From the NCBI RefSeq assembly GCF_001420605.1, contig NZ_LJIZ01000016.1, forward strand, positions 310,001 to 374,000: a DNA stretch of 64,000 bases, given 5' to 3'. Positions 11,290-21,643 of the stretch are shown piece by piece. The DNA is from Bacillus sp. FJAT-25509 (GTDB lineage Bacteria; Bacillota; Bacilli; Bacillales; Bacillaceae_G). The position numbers and the translations under genes were made by a program. Within the stretch, counting starts at the first letter, position 1. Each line of letters opens with the position of its first letter. Below the pieces are notes generated by a model that saw only the letters and a program-made list of their open reading frames with translations, searched no databases and was not told the origin of the DNA.

Positions 11290-12012
11290 TTATTTCCCCC
11301 TTACTATTGTTCCAATATTTTCGCCTAGTACGGCACGTTTAATATTTCCTTCTTCCATAATTGAGAATACAATTAATGGAATATCATTGTCCATACATAA
11401 AGAAGATGCCGTTGAATCCATTACACCTAAACCTTCTTTTAATACGTCTAAATATGTAAGAGTTTCGTATTTTACAGCAGTTTTATCGATAGATGGGTCA
11501 GCTGAATATACTCCGTCTACATTATTTTTTGCCATTAAAATAACATCTGCTTCAATTTCAGCAGCACGTAATGCAGCAGTAGTATCAGTTGAGAAATAAG
11601 GATTTCCTGTACCAGCAGCAAAAATTACAACACGTTTTTTCTCTAAATGACGAATTGCTTTACGACGGATATATGGTTCTGCAACTTGACGCATTTCAAT
11701 TGATGATTGTACACGAGATTGTACACCAAGTGTTTCAAGACTATCTTGAAGTGCTAATGAGTTCATTACAGTACCTAACATGCCCATGTAGTCTGCTGTA
11801 GCTCGGTCCATACCCATTTCGCTACCTGTTTTACCACGCCAAATGTTACCAGCACCTACTACTACTGCTACTTCAACATCAAGTTCTGCAATTTCTTTAA
11901 CTTGCTCTGCAATTGATTTAATAACTGAAGGATTAATTCCAAATCCTTGTCCGCCAGCTAGTGCTTCACCACTAAGTTTTAATACTACGCGATTATATTT
12001 TGCTTTACTCAT
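11290..12012 (-). CDS. pyrH: UMP kinase
   Basis: Hexameric bacterial uridylate kinase; phosphorylates UMP to UDP and feeds pyrimidine supply. The N-terminal [12 protein letters not shown] binds nucleotide, and the central [17 protein letters not shown] motif is typical. The start at 12012 follows GGAGG with 5-nt spacing and gives 240 residues as in B. subtilis; a longer start at 12024 has no such support. A terminator after tsf lies just upstream, so pyrH-frr may be partly independent. Confidence 0.97.
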   Translation of the reverse strand: MSKAKYNRVVLKLSGEALAGGQGFGINPSVIKSIAEQVKEIAELDVEVAVVVGAGNIWRGKTGSEMGMDRATADYMGMLGTVMNSLALQDSLETLGVQSRVQSSIEMRQVAEPYIRRKAIRHLEKKRVVIFAAGTGNPYFSTDTTAALRAAEIEADVILMAKNNVDGVYSADPSIDKTAVKYETLTYLDVLKEGLGVMDSTASSLCMDNDIPLIVFSIMEEGNIKRAVLGENIGTIVRGK

Positions 12013-12056
12013 AATACCCTCCATTTACGTACATCTATGTATTTACGTTTCTTTAA

Positions 12057-12087
12057 AAAATAGGGAACACATAGTGTCCCCTATTTT
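12057..12087 (-). terminator. Rho-independent terminator after tsf
   Basis: Stem AAAATAGGG / CCCTATTTT continuing into GACAC/GTGT pairing, followed on the minus strand by a T-rich tail. It lies about 20 bp past the tsf stop, upstream of pyrH. Confidence 0.85.
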
Positions 12088-12104
12088 CATTCAAAGTAAC
12101 TAAA

Positions 12105-12989
12105 TTAGTTACCTTTTACTTGATTCATTACTTCTTCAGCAAAGTTATCTTCACGTTTTTCTAAGCCTTCTCCAACTTCATAACGAACGAATGATTTAAC
12201 AGTTCCGTTAGCAGCTTTTACGAATTGACCTACTTTAACGTCTGGGTTTTTAACGAAAGATTGATCTAATAAGCAGATTTCTTCGAAGTATTTACCAATA
12301 CGTCCTTCTACCATTTTAGCAACGATGTTTTCAGGTTTACCTTCATTTAATGCTTGTTGAGTTAAAATTCCACGCTCATGCTCAACTTCTTCTTGAGAAA
12401 CAGCATCACGAGAGATATATTTAGGGTTGATTGCAGCGATATGCATAGATACGTCTTTAGCAACATCTTCTTTAGTTGTTCCTTCTACAACTGAAAGAAC
12501 ACCGATACGACCGCCACTGTGTAAGTAAGCACCAAATGCGTCAGCATCTGTTTTAGAAACTAATTCAAAACGACGTAATGAGATTTTTTCTCCGATTTTA
12601 GCAATTGCATGGTTGATGTAAGTTTCAACAGTTTCACCAGTTTCCATTGTTTGTGCTAAAGCTTCTTCAACAGTTGCAGGTTTGTTAGCAACGATGTGTT
12701 TTGCAAGAACAGATCCTAATTCTTTGAAACCTTCGTTTTTAGCAACGAAATCAGTTTCAGAGTTTACTTCGATTAGTACTGCATCGTTTCCAGCTACTTC
12801 AACGAAAGTTAAACCTTCAGCAGCGATACGGTCACCTTTTTTAGCAGCTTTAGCGATACCTTTTTCACGTAGGTAGTCGATTGCTTTGTCCATGTTACCT
12901 TCAGTTTCAGTTAACGCTTTTTTGCAATCCATCATACCAGCGCCAGTTTTTTCACGTAATTCTTTTACCATTTGTGCAGTAATTGCCAT
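12105..12989 (-). CDS. tsf: Elongation factor Ts
   Basis: Guanine nucleotide exchange factor for EF-Tu. The N-terminal UBA-like domain ([19 protein letters not shown]) and the EF-Tu-contacting [15 protein letters not shown] motif (around residues 75-88) are intact. 294 residues, the usual size. It pairs with rpsB upstream, but a terminator-like hairpin lies between them, which may lower tsf relative to rpsB. Confidence 0.98.
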   Translation of the reverse strand: MAITAQMVKELREKTGAGMMDCKKALTETEGNMDKAIDYLREKGIAKAAKKGDRIAAEGLTFVEVAGNDAVLIEVNSETDFVAKNEGFKELGSVLAKHIVANKPATVEEALAQTMETGETVETYINHAIAKIGEKISLRRFELVSKTDADAFGAYLHSGGRIGVLSVVEGTTKEDVAKDVSMHIAAINPKYISRDAVSQEEVEHERGILTQQALNEGKPENIVAKMVEGRIGKYFEEICLLDQSFVKNPDVKVGQFVKAANGTVKSFVRYEVGEGLEKREDNFAEEVMNQVKGN

Positions 12990-13071
12990 AATAATTCATC
13001 TCCTATATGTAAGCTTATTTTATTCAATCGTTTTATAAGGTAAACAATTTTCGATTATTTTAACCTTAAAA

Positions 13072-13107
13072 AAAGGTGATAAAAGGCTAAAACCTCTTAT
13101 CACCTTT
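13072..13107 (-). terminator. Terminator/attenuator between rpsB and tsf
   Basis: A stem with arms AAAGGTGAT / ATCACCTTT plus inner AGG/CCT pairs, followed on the minus strand by a T7 run. It sits just after the rpsB stop and about 80 bp before tsf, and may act as a partial terminator. Confidence 0.8.
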
Positions 13108-13117
13108 CAATTTCTCA

Positions 13118-13935
<818 letters not shown>

Positions 13936-14106
13936 TAGCATATACATCATTATTTTACAAGAGAAAACGAGAAATTATTGTCGAAGTTTCAACAATGTTT
14001 GCTTTTACTTTACTCTAAATAATTCTATCTTCCATTTTCATCCTACTAAATGATTAACAAATGAATGCAATAAATTTAGTGATTTGTGAATTGAGAATTC
14101 ACCTGA

Positions 14107-14136
14107 CCCAATTACTGAATCATTATCAGTATTGGG
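14107..14136. other. Strong hairpin upstream of rpsB
   Basis: Arms CCCAAT...ATTGGG with an inner ACTGA/TCAGT pair and a single bulge. Read on the plus strand it is followed by AATTTTTG, resembling a terminator, but no plus-strand gene precedes it. On the minus strand it would lie in the rpsB leader transcript. Confidence 0.55.
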
Positions 14137-14181
14137 AATTTTTGTTAATTTATTCAACTTAATCGTATTCTTCTTCATATT

Positions 14182-14211
14182 TTATTAAATTGTAAAAAAA
14201 GAAATTGTCAA
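14182..14211 (-). promoter_or_regulatory. SigA-type promoter for rpsB
   Basis: A perfect -35 TTGACA (14211-14206) is followed after 17-18 nt by TTAATA/TAATAA. It points at rpsB about 370 bp downstream, with no other gene between. Confidence 0.6.
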
Positions 14212-14340
14212 TAAAGTAAGTAATGTGAGGCTGATTTCCTTTATCTAATTAAAAACATAAAATCATTAATACTGATCATTTCTAATAGAATTGCCTGTTA
14301 AAATTTCTAAATTTACAATGTAGAAATTACAAGGCTCCTA

Positions 14341-15108
14341 TTATTTTTTACTTAAAAGTTCCCTTAATTTAAAAATAGACTTAGCATGAATCTGAGAAAC
14401 CCTAGAAGTCGATAAATTAATAATTGCTCCAATTTCAGTCAATGTTAACTCTTCATGATAATACAAGCTTATTACTAGCTGTTCTTTCTCATTTAATTCA
14501 GTAACAATCGTCTTTGCAAGTAGCCTTATTTGTTCATCTTTCAGTAGCATTTCTTCTGGTGTTAATGTTTCATGATCTTTTATTGTATGAATAAAATTAA
14601 CTTGTCCATCTCCTGCATCTTTGATTTGTTCATCTATAGACAACAGATTAGAGAAAAACACATCATTTATGACATTAACAACTTCCATCGAAGTATATCC
14701 AGTATACTCTGCTATTTCTTCAGGTGTAGCTTTTCTTTGAAGATCCGGTTCTAACTTTTCAATTGCAAAATCAATTTTTTTTGCCTTATCTCTAATTGAT
14801 CTAGGTAACCAGTCTTCTTTACGAAGACCATCCAATATATTACCACTTATTCTAATTGAAGCATATGTTTCAAACTTTAAATCTCTTTTCGGATCAAATT
14901 TTTCTAATGCGTCATATAACCCCAACATTGCTAAACTGTGCAAATCATCTCTGCTGACATTTGAGGGTAATCTTTGAGCTATACGATTTACTTGGAAATG
15001 AACTATTGGCATATAAATCCGCATTAACGCATCTCCTGCATCTAAATCACGATCTTCAATCCACCTTTTCCAATAACTTTGTGAAACATTTTTTTGAACT
15101 TGCAACAC
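14341..15108 (-). CDS. sigD: RNA polymerase sigma factor SigD (FliA family)
   Basis: Alternative sigma factor that in B. subtilis directs late flagellar, chemotaxis and autolysin genes. Region 2 (LGLYDALEKFDPKRDLKFETYA, then DGLRKEDWLPRSIRDK), region 3 and region 4 (ELTLTEIGAIINLSTSRVSQIH) are all intact. The start is taken at GTG 15108, because AGGTG ends 6 nt upstream and gives 255 residues, close to the usual 254. A GTG at 15117 would overlap that binding site. The flagellar operon that normally precedes this gene is absent here, and only a weak upstream promoter (TTGTCA, 15-nt spacer, TAATAT) is seen. Confidence 0.93.
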   Translation of the reverse strand: MLQVQKNVSQSYWKRWIEDRDLDAGDALMRIYMPIVHFQVNRIAQRLPSNVSRDDLHSLAMLGLYDALEKFDPKRDLKFETYASIRISGNILDGLRKEDWLPRSIRDKAKKIDFAIEKLEPDLQRKATPEEIAEYTGYTSMEVVNVINDVFFSNLLSIDEQIKDAGDGQVNFIHTIKDHETLTPEEMLLKDEQIRLLAKTIVTELNEKEQLVISLYYHEELTLTEIGAIINLSTSRVSQIHAKSIFKLRELLSKK

Positions 15109-15117
15109 GTCTTTCAC

Positions 15118-16126
15118 CTCAGCGAATTACCATATTATGTTTTATACTTGATTGACAATTTGATTTAAAATAGTGAGTTTTTGGTGAAAATATAATTTTT
15201 GGTCCTTCTTTTATTACTATTTAGCCTTTCAATTCCCCTAGCATTAAACGGTTAAATAGTAATAAATATGAATCTATTAATTTTATTCAATATTCGTTAC
15301 GAATCAATCCAATTCGCATTCAAAAGCATCACGTTTATAATTTTATATACTAAGCCTCAAAATGCTTTTACAATGTATGTTTCGACAAAAACTCAATTGA
15401 TCACTTTTCTATCCTTTTAAAAATTATATTATTAAAATTCTTTAATTTACCACTCATTTTTTAAAATAATGTGAAATTTTATTTAGCACATTAAGAAACA
15501 TTAATTTTTTTCATTTTTTCAAAATAATTGTACCTATATTCCAGAATTCTATTTTTAATATAATAGATAATTTTTTAGGATGACCTGAATTTAGTTATAC
15601 TTAATAAAGAACAAATTTAAAGATTACAAAAATCATGATTTATACTATTAAAAAAGCAGCCTTTTTTGATTAATTGTTGTTTAGTAATTAACTGTTTATG
15701 ACAAAAATTTATTAAAGCTAACGAGGTAGACATAAAAATAGGCTTAAGACTAATGAAAGTAGGCTAAATCTAGAAACTTTCTCTATTTGTTTGATATTGT
15801 ACTTCTTTACCTTCGTCTTAAGGAGAGTATTTATCTGGAGTGGAAATAAACTGACATATACTAAAAAACAACAATATAGTTGAAAACAGTATAAAAGTAA
15901 AAACACCAGCACAATTCTATTATCTAAATCCCTCACAAAAAAAATGTTTATATTTTATCACTATAATCAAGTAAATATTTTTTAATCATACCATAATTTC
16001 CAATTCGTCTATATATCTCATTTAGACAAAAAAGGAAAATAGTCTCTATTTAGCTAATCATTTTATTCTAATATAAAAATCTGTACAATTCTAACCCTTT
16101 TTTAATTTAATAAAGACAAAAAAACC
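15118..16126. other. AT-rich gap at the position of the fla/che operon
   Basis: About 1 kb without a supportable gene. In B. subtilis this codY-sigD interval carries the roughly 27-kb flgB-to-cheD operon. The only frame of note (15718-15936, minus) is hydrophobic, low complexity and has no family resemblance. No flagellar fragment, IS end or direct repeat at the junctions was recognised by eye. Confidence 0.75.
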
Positions 16127-16156
16127 TTTTCCCAATTTTTATTGAGAAAAGGTTTA
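16127..16156 (-). terminator. Rho-independent terminator after codY
   Basis: Stem AACCTTTTC..CAAT / ATTG..GAAAAGGTT with a 4-nt loop and a T-rich tail on the minus strand, about 50 bp past the codY stop. It closes the xerC-hslVU-codY unit. Confidence 0.9.
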
Positions 16157-16201
16157 AATTTAATTTTATCTTTTAGTCTTCATTAAGCAGTGACTTTATT
16201 A

Positions 16202-16981
16202 TTAGTTAGATTTTAATTTCTCTAACTCTAATAAGAATTTATCATTTAGTACTTTAATATAAGTACCTTTCATACCTAATGATCTAGACTCGATAACACC
16301 AGCACTTTCTAATTTACGAAGTGCATTTACGATCACTGATCTTGTAATTCCTACACGGTCAGCGATTTTACTTGCTACTAATAAACCTTCATAGCCATTT
16401 AATTCTTCAAAAATATGTTCAATTGCTTCTAATTCGCTATAAGAAAGAGATGAAATAGCCATTTGTACAACAGCTTTACTTCTAGCTTCTTCTTCAATTT
16501 CTTCAGCTTTTTCACGTAGAATTTCCATACCTACTACTGTAGCGCCATATTCAGCTAAGATTAAATCATCATTTTCAAAATCATGATTAATTCGAGCTAG
16601 AACAAGAGTACCTAAGCGCTCACCACCACCGATAATCGGTACAATAGTTGTTAAACCGCCAGAAAATAAATCTTTATTTTCAACTGGGAATGCAGTGTGC
16701 TCACTATTGATGTCTATATTTGATGATGTTTCATTAATATTAAATAGGTTTTGTGTATATTCTTCAGGGAATTGGCGATCGCTGAACATTTTTTGCATAC
16801 GTTCATTTTCAATTTTTTGGTGAAGACCGTAACCTAATAATTTCCCTTTACGACTTAAAATAAATACGTTTGATTCAATAACTTCTTCTAATGTATCTGC
16901 CATTTCTTTAAAGTTAACTGGCTTCCCTGCAGATTGTTGTAATAACTTATTAATCTTTCTTGTTTTTTCTAATAATTGCAT
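16202..16981 (-). CDS. codY: GTP- and branched-chain amino acid-sensing global regulator CodY
   Basis: Repressor that senses Ile/Leu/Val and GTP and controls nutrient-limitation genes; in B. subtilis it also represses fla/che. The N-terminal GAF domain covers about residues 1-155. The C-terminal winged helix-turn-helix ([20 protein letters not shown]) is nearly identical to B. subtilis. 259 residues, full length. It follows hslU in the classic codVWXY order and is now the last gene before the empty fla/che site. Confidence 0.98.
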   Translation of the reverse strand: MQLLEKTRKINKLLQQSAGKPVNFKEMADTLEEVIESNVFILSRKGKLLGYGLHQKIENERMQKMFSDRQFPEEYTQNLFNINETSSNIDINSEHTAFPVENKDLFSGGLTTIVPIIGGGERLGTLVLARINHDFENDDLILAEYGATVVGMEILREKAEEIEEEARSKAVVQMAISSLSYSELEAIEHIFEELNGYEGLLVASKIADRVGITRSVIVNALRKLESAGVIESRSLGMKGTYIKVLNDKFLLELEKLKSN

Positions 16982-17068
16982 CTTTCTAAATGCCTCCTAT
17001 TTAATTGTACGTTTCCTTTGAACCTCTTAGTGATCTCATGGTTGAATTCAAAAGTGTTCTTAGCTAAA

Positions 17069-18460
17069 TCATAAAATGAATTGACTTATATCTTTATCTT
17101 TTGCAATATTTGCGAGCTTTTCATTTACATATTGTGGTGTAATCATAATTGTTCCCATTTGAATTTCAGAAGCTTCAAACGATAGGTCTTCAAGAAGTTT
17201 TTCCATAATAGTATGCAATCTTCTTGCGCCTATGTTGTCTGTTGTCTGATTAACTTCAAATGCTATTTCTGCTATTCTACGTATAGCATCGTCAGAAAAT
17301 TCGATTTGTATACCTTCTGTAGACAATAAAGCTTTATATTGTTTAATAATTGAAAAATCAGGCTCAACTAAAATACCAACAAAATCTTCAACAGATAATT
17401 TCCCTAATTCTACACGAATCGGGAAGCGACCTTGTAATTCAGGTATTAAATCTGATGGTTTGGAAATATGGAATGCACCAGCTGCAATAAATAGAACATG
17501 ATCCGTTTTAACCGGTCCATATTTTGTCACAACCGTACTTCCCTCAACGATTGGTAAGATATCTCTTTGTACGCCCTCTCTCGAAACATCTTGAGTAGAG
17601 TTTTGCTTACTTGCAATCTTATCGATTTCATCAATGAAAATAATCCCTAGTTGTTCAGCTCTAAAAACTGCTTCTTGTGTTACTTCATCCATATCGATTA
17701 ATTTCTGAGCTTCTTCATTCGTTAAAATCTTACGAGCTTCTTTAACAGGAAGCTTTCTTTTTTTAGTTTTCTTTGGAAATAGACTACCTAATGACTCTTG
17801 GAAGTTCATTCCCATTTGTTCCATTCCAGTTCCTTGCATAAAATCTAGCATTGGAGCTTGTTGTTGCTCTACTTCAATAGACACAAGATCTTCTTCTAGT
17901 TTTCCAGATAATAGTTGAAATTCTATATTTCTTCTTTTAGATGTTAATTCTGTATCATTCTCTTCTTGCTCAGCATTCGAGTTTTGTGAATCTTGATTAA
18001 AAAGCATCTCAAGTGGGTTTTTGAATGAAGCTTGTTTTTTCGTACTTGGTGCTAGAAGTTTTACTAATCTTTGATTCGCATTTTTTTCAGCTTGATCTTT
18101 CACCTTACTCATACGCTCTTCTTTTACAATTCGAATAGAAGTTTGGACTAAATCGCGAACCATTGATTCGACATCTCTTCCAACATAGCCAACTTCTGTA
18201 AATTTAGTAGCTTCAACTTTAATGAATGGCGCACCAACTAGTTTTGCCATTCTTCTAGCAATTTCAGTTTTACCAACACCTGTTGGTCCAATCATTAAAA
18301 TATTTTTTGGTGAAATTTCATCACGGAATGACTCTTCAAGTAAACTTCTACGATATCGATTTCTGAGTGCAATTGCTACTGCTTTTTTCGCTTGTTGCTG
18401 TCCAACAATATATTGATCAAGTTTTTCAACAATTTGACGAGGCGTGAAAGAAGTACTCAT
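17069..18460 (-). CDS. hslU: HslU/ClpY ATPase of the HslVU protease
   Basis: AAA+ unfoldase that feeds substrates to HslV. Walker A GPTGVGKT is at residues 58-65, Walker [12 protein letters not shown] and the GRFPIR sensor follow, with a less conserved I-domain between them. The start at 18460 follows AGGAGAG and gives 463 residues, leaving 11 bp to hslV. A longer start at 18517 would overlap hslV and lacks support. Confidence 0.97.
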   Translation of the reverse strand: MSTSFTPRQIVEKLDQYIVGQQQAKKAVAIALRNRYRRSLLEESFRDEISPKNILMIGPTGVGKTEIARRMAKLVGAPFIKVEATKFTEVGYVGRDVESMVRDLVQTSIRIVKEERMSKVKDQAEKNANQRLVKLLAPSTKKQASFKNPLEMLFNQDSQNSNAEQEENDTELTSKRRNIEFQLLSGKLEEDLVSIEVEQQQAPMLDFMQGTGMEQMGMNFQESLGSLFPKKTKKRKLPVKEARKILTNEEAQKLIDMDEVTQEAVFRAEQLGIIFIDEIDKIASKQNSTQDVSREGVQRDILPIVEGSTVVTKYGPVKTDHVLFIAAGAFHISKPSDLIPELQGRFPIRVELGKLSVEDFVGILVEPDFSIIKQYKALLSTEGIQIEFSDDAIRRIAEIAFEVNQTTDNIGARRLHTIMEKLLEDLSFEASEIQMGTIMITPQYVNEKLANIAKDKDISQFIL

Positions 18461-18471
18461 AATACACTCTC

Positions 18472-19017
18472 CTATTCTAATTCTTCTAAAATTATATTTC
18501 CGTTCGTATACACACAAATATCACTTGCAGTTTTTAAACTAGCATATGCAATTTGTTTTGCCGAAAGATTCTCACCTGCGTTTTCCTTTAATGCACGACC
18601 TGCTGCTAGAGCGTAATTCCCTCCAGAACCGATTGCAAGAATTCCATCGTCAGGCTCAATTACTTCACCAGTACCAGAAATTAATAATAATGAATTATGA
18701 TCCATTACGATTAGCAATGCTTCAAGTTTATGTAATACTCGATCTGTTCTCCATTTTTTTGCTAATTCAACAGCAGCTCGTTGAATATTACCATTATATT
18801 CAACTAACTTGCCCTCAAAAAGTTCGAATAAAGTAAATGCATCCGCAACTGATCCTGCAAAACCAGCTAAAACTTTTCCATTAAAAAGCTTTCTAACTTT
18901 TCTTGCAGTGTGCTTCATTACTACTGCATTCCCAAAAGTTACTTGGCCATCACCAGCCATGGCACTTTTACCATCGTGTCTGATTGCGAAAATCGTTGTA
19001 GCATGAAAATTGGACAT
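18472..19017 (-). CDS. hslV: HslV/ClpQ protease subunit
   Basis: Proteolytic subunit of the two-component HslVU protease. The sequence begins [10 protein letters not shown], with a serine right after the initiator Met as in B. subtilis CodW, which has been described as an N-terminal serine protease. The usual family threonines lie a few residues further on. The conserved GDGQVTFG and the [15 protein letters not shown]-terminal region are present. 181 residues. Confidence 0.97.
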   Translation of the reverse strand: MSNFHATTIFAIRHDGKSAMAGDGQVTFGNAVVMKHTARKVRKLFNGKVLAGFAGSVADAFTLFELFEGKLVEYNGNIQRAAVELAKKWRTDRVLHKLEALLIVMDHNSLLLISGTGEVIEPDDGILAIGSGGNYALAAGRALKENAGENLSAKQIAYASLKTASDICVYTNGNIILEELE

Positions 19018-19064
19018 GTGAATCCTCCTTAGAAACGTCGATTAATTTCTAAAATTGAGCGTGT

Positions 19065-19964
19065 TTATGCTCTAGGATGATGTAAATTGTATACTTTTTG
19101 TAATCTTTCCTTCGTTACATGTGTATAGATTTGAGTAGATGATAAATTCTCATGTCCAAGTAATTCTTGAACACTACGAATATCAGCACCGTTATCAAGC
19201 ATATGCGTAGCAAAGGTGTGCCTTAACATATGTGGATAGATTTTATTAGTCAACGAAGTATCTTTGATCATTTTTTCTAAAATACCACGGACACCTCTTG
19301 CCGTTAGTTTTGTACCACGGTGATTCAAAAAAAGATCGTCATTCATTTGCTTGTTAGCTATTATCAGTCTATTTCGGCCATCTTCTATATATGTATGAAG
19401 AGCTTTTTCTGCATAACTGCCAAAGGGAATATACCGCTGTTTATTCCCTTTGCCTGTTACTAAAATAGTCCCAATTTGAAAATCTATGTCTTTTAATTTC
19501 AAATTACAGCATTCGCTTACTCGGATTCCGGTAGCATATAGCAATTCTAAAAGAGCTTGATTTCTTTGTCCAAGTTCCGTATCTAGATTGCTAATCTTAA
19601 ATAGTTTTTCAAGTTCTTCCTTGTACAAAAATCTTGGTATCATAGTTTCTTTTTTAGGAAGTGACGCTAATACAAAAGGATTCTCTTTTGCTTCATTTTC
19701 TCTCATAAGAAAACGATAGAAACTTCTTAAACAAGAAATATGCTTTGAGACTGTACGTCTTGATAGCTGTTTGTCATGCAAAGTTGTTAAATAGAGACGA
19801 ACATCAGAATAAGTAACTGAAGAAAATGAAATAATGGATTGTTGCTCCATAAAAACTAGAAATTGTTCAACAATTTTTTTATAGCTATTTAATGTGTATT
19901 GTGAAGAGTTTTTCTCTAATTGTAAATACTGAATGAATAATTGACACAATATTTTAATATTCAA
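19065..19964 (-). CDS. xerC: Tyrosine recombinase XerC (CodV)
   Basis: Tyrosine recombinase that with XerD resolves chromosome dimers at dif. The N-terminal SAM-like DNA-binding domain (about 1-90) is followed by the catalytic domain with Arg in ATGIRVSE, the HMLRHTFATHML box, GHENL and the Tyr nucleophile in TQIYTHV. 299 residues. Its place ahead of hslV-hslU-codY makes it the housekeeping codV orthologue rather than a phage integrase. Confidence 0.96.
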   Translation of the reverse strand: MNIKILCQLFIQYLQLEKNSSQYTLNSYKKIVEQFLVFMEQQSIISFSSVTYSDVRLYLTTLHDKQLSRRTVSKHISCLRSFYRFLMRENEAKENPFVLASLPKKETMIPRFLYKEELEKLFKISNLDTELGQRNQALLELLYATGIRVSECCNLKLKDIDFQIGTILVTGKGNKQRYIPFGSYAEKALHTYIEDGRNRLIIANKQMNDDLFLNHRGTKLTARGVRGILEKMIKDTSLTNKIYPHMLRHTFATHMLDNGADIRSVQELLGHENLSSTQIYTHVTKERLQKVYNLHHPRA

Positions 19965-20028
19965 GGTAATTTCTCCTCACAAGCCACTACATACTAACAT
20001 ATTAAGTAGCTATTTGCAATTTATTTTC

Positions 20029-21333
20029 TTAACATTCTACAAAATTCATAATTGATTCTAATGCACGGTTTGCATAAGCTTCATATCGTTCTTGTTTTCT
20101 TTTAATTTTTACATCAAGTCTTGGGAATAGACCGAAGTTAGCATTCATAGGTTGGAAGTGTTTTGCACTTGTTGTCGTAATATAATTAGCCATACTTCCA
20201 ATTGCAGTTTCTGCTGGGAATACGACTAATTCTTTCTCCATTACGTATCTAGCTGCATTTATTCCCGCTACTAAACCAGATGCTGCAGATTCTACATAAC
20301 CTTCCACTCCAGTCATTTGACCTGCAAAGAATAAATCTTGACGCCCTTTAAAACGATAGGTTGCCTCTAATAGATTCGGCGAATTTATAAACGTATTTCG
20401 ATGCATTACACCATATCGTACAATTTCAGCATTCTCAAGCCCAGGTATTAATTGCAATACTTCTTTTTGAGGGCCCCATTTTAAATGCGTTTGGAATCCT
20501 ACTATATTATATAAAGTTCCAGCACTGTCATCCTGACGTAGTTGTACAACTGCATGTGGCGTCTTACCAGTCTTTGGATCCTCTAAGCCTACTGGTTTCA
20601 TTGGACCAAATAATAACGTTTGCTTTCCACGTTTAGCCATTACTTCAACTGGCATACATCCTTCAAAGAAAATCTCTTTTTCAAATTCTTTTAAAGGAAC
20701 TGTTTCTGCTGTAGTTAATGCTTCATAAAAACGATCAAATTCTTCTTCTGTCATTGGGCAATTTAAGTAAGCTGCTTCACCTTTATCATATCTTGATTTT
20801 AAATATACTTTATTTAAATCAATACTTTCTTTTTCTACGATTGGAGCCGCTGCATCATAAAAATAGAAATAATCTTCACCCGTTAATTCTTTTAATTGCT
20901 GAGATAGCTCAGGTGATGTTAAAGGACCTGTTGCGATTACTGTTGGTCCTTCAGGAATTTTAGTCATTTCTTCGTTATGCACAGTAACATTTGGATGATT
21001 TTTTACATACTCAGTTACTCGGCTAGCAAACTCATGTCGGTCTACAGCTAATGCACCACCTGCTGGTACAGCACACTCATCAGCAGATCGAATAATAACT
21101 GAATCTAATCTTCTCATTTCCTCTTTTAATACTCCTACAGCGTTCGTTAATGTATTCGCTCTTAGTGAATTACTACAAACCAATTCAGCAAACTTGTCAG
21201 TATGATGAGCAGGTGTTTGTCTAACTGGTCTCATCTCGTATAAATGAACTTTAATTCCTCTTTTTGCGATTTGATAAGCGGCCTCGCTTCCTGCTAAACC
21301 TGCTCCAATAACATTAATAAATTGTTCTTTCAT
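20029..21333 (-). CDS. trmFO: Methylenetetrahydrofolate-tRNA-(uracil-5-)-methyltransferase TrmFO
   Basis: Flavoprotein that methylates U54 of tRNAs using methylene-THF. The FAD-binding N-terminus ([19 protein letters not shown]), the [10 protein letters not shown] region and an overall length of 434 match the Firmicutes family. It lies between topA and xerC as in B. subtilis. Confidence 0.96.
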   Translation of the reverse strand: MKEQFINVIGAGLAGSEAAYQIAKRGIKVHLYEMRPVRQTPAHHTDKFAELVCSNSLRANTLTNAVGVLKEEMRRLDSVIIRSADECAVPAGGALAVDRHEFASRVTEYVKNHPNVTVHNEEMTKIPEGPTVIATGPLTSPELSQQLKELTGEDYFYFYDAAAPIVEKESIDLNKVYLKSRYDKGEAAYLNCPMTEEEFDRFYEALTTAETVPLKEFEKEIFFEGCMPVEVMAKRGKQTLLFGPMKPVGLEDPKTGKTPHAVVQLRQDDSAGTLYNIVGFQTHLKWGPQKEVLQLIPGLENAEIVRYGVMHRNTFINSPNLLEATYRFKGRQDLFFAGQMTGVEGYVESAASGLVAGINAARYVMEKELVVFPAETAIGSMANYITTTSAKHFQPMNANFGLFPRLDVKIKRKQERYEAYANRALESIMNFVEC

Positions 21334-21427
21334 TGTTAACTCCTTCTACGCTGATTCAATCTAAATTACGTAATAATATTTTATAATTTTTTCTTAAAGA
21401 TTTCTTAATTAAAAGTTGATATGAAAA

Positions 21428-21460
21428 GTAAAAGTGAGCAAATTAATTGCTCACACTTTT
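21428..21460 (-). terminator. Distal copy of the duplicated topA terminator
   Basis: Stem of AAAAGTG/CACTTTT with GAGCAA / TTGCTC around an ATTAA centre, followed by T-rich DNA on the minus strand. A diverged copy of the same hairpin lies at 21622-21652, overlapping the topA stop, on the other side of a repeat element. Confidence 0.75.
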
Positions 21461-21492
21461 ATTTGGACAAAGTCTCAGTAAATATGAATTTT

Positions 21493-21624
21493 TAGTCTGA
21501 TTGAAAACGTTTGACTTTAGAGTTGCGAATCCTGATGAGGAACTAAAGTTAACCTAAACAGTAATAAGCACCTCGGCAGGCGACGAGTCAACGAGGATAG
21601 CAAGCGTTTTTGCTGGTAGTCTAA
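21493..21624 (+). repeat. Dispersed intergenic element, copy A
   Basis: A roughly 130-bp non-coding element after topA. Read on the plus strand it aligns along its length with copy B at 24891-25015 (minus strand). Shared blocks include TCTGATTGAAAACG, CCTGATGAGGA versus CCTGGTGAGGA, GTAATAAGCACC versus GTAATGAGCACC, GGCAGGCGA versus GACAGGCGA, and AGTCTAAG versus AGTCTGAG. It is more GC-rich than its surroundings and has no reading frame. Confidence 0.75.
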
Positions 21625-21643
21625 GTGCAAGAAAATTAATTGC

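Larger units (their letters stand above)
13936..14340. other. Non-coding gap between sigD and the rpsB leader
   Basis: Very AT-rich and without a convincing reading frame. It holds the hairpin at 14107-14136 and the likely rpsB promoter. In B. subtilis swrB lies between sigD and rpsB; no trace of it was recognised. Confidence 0.6.

Noticed and set aside
15718-15936. 72-codon minus-strand frame in the codY-sigD gap
   Set aside because: Hydrophobic, low-complexity product, no recognisable binding site or family, in very AT-rich DNA; judged chance.
19065-19964. Phage or integron integrase
   Set aside because: The tyrosine recombinase lies in the conserved codVWXY context and has XerC length and motifs; no attachment sites or phage genes nearby.
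21493-21624. Catabolite-responsive element within the repeat (TGAAAACGTTTGAC)
   Set aside because: Only partial fit to the cre consensus at its 3' end, and it lies downstream of genes inside a dispersed repeat.
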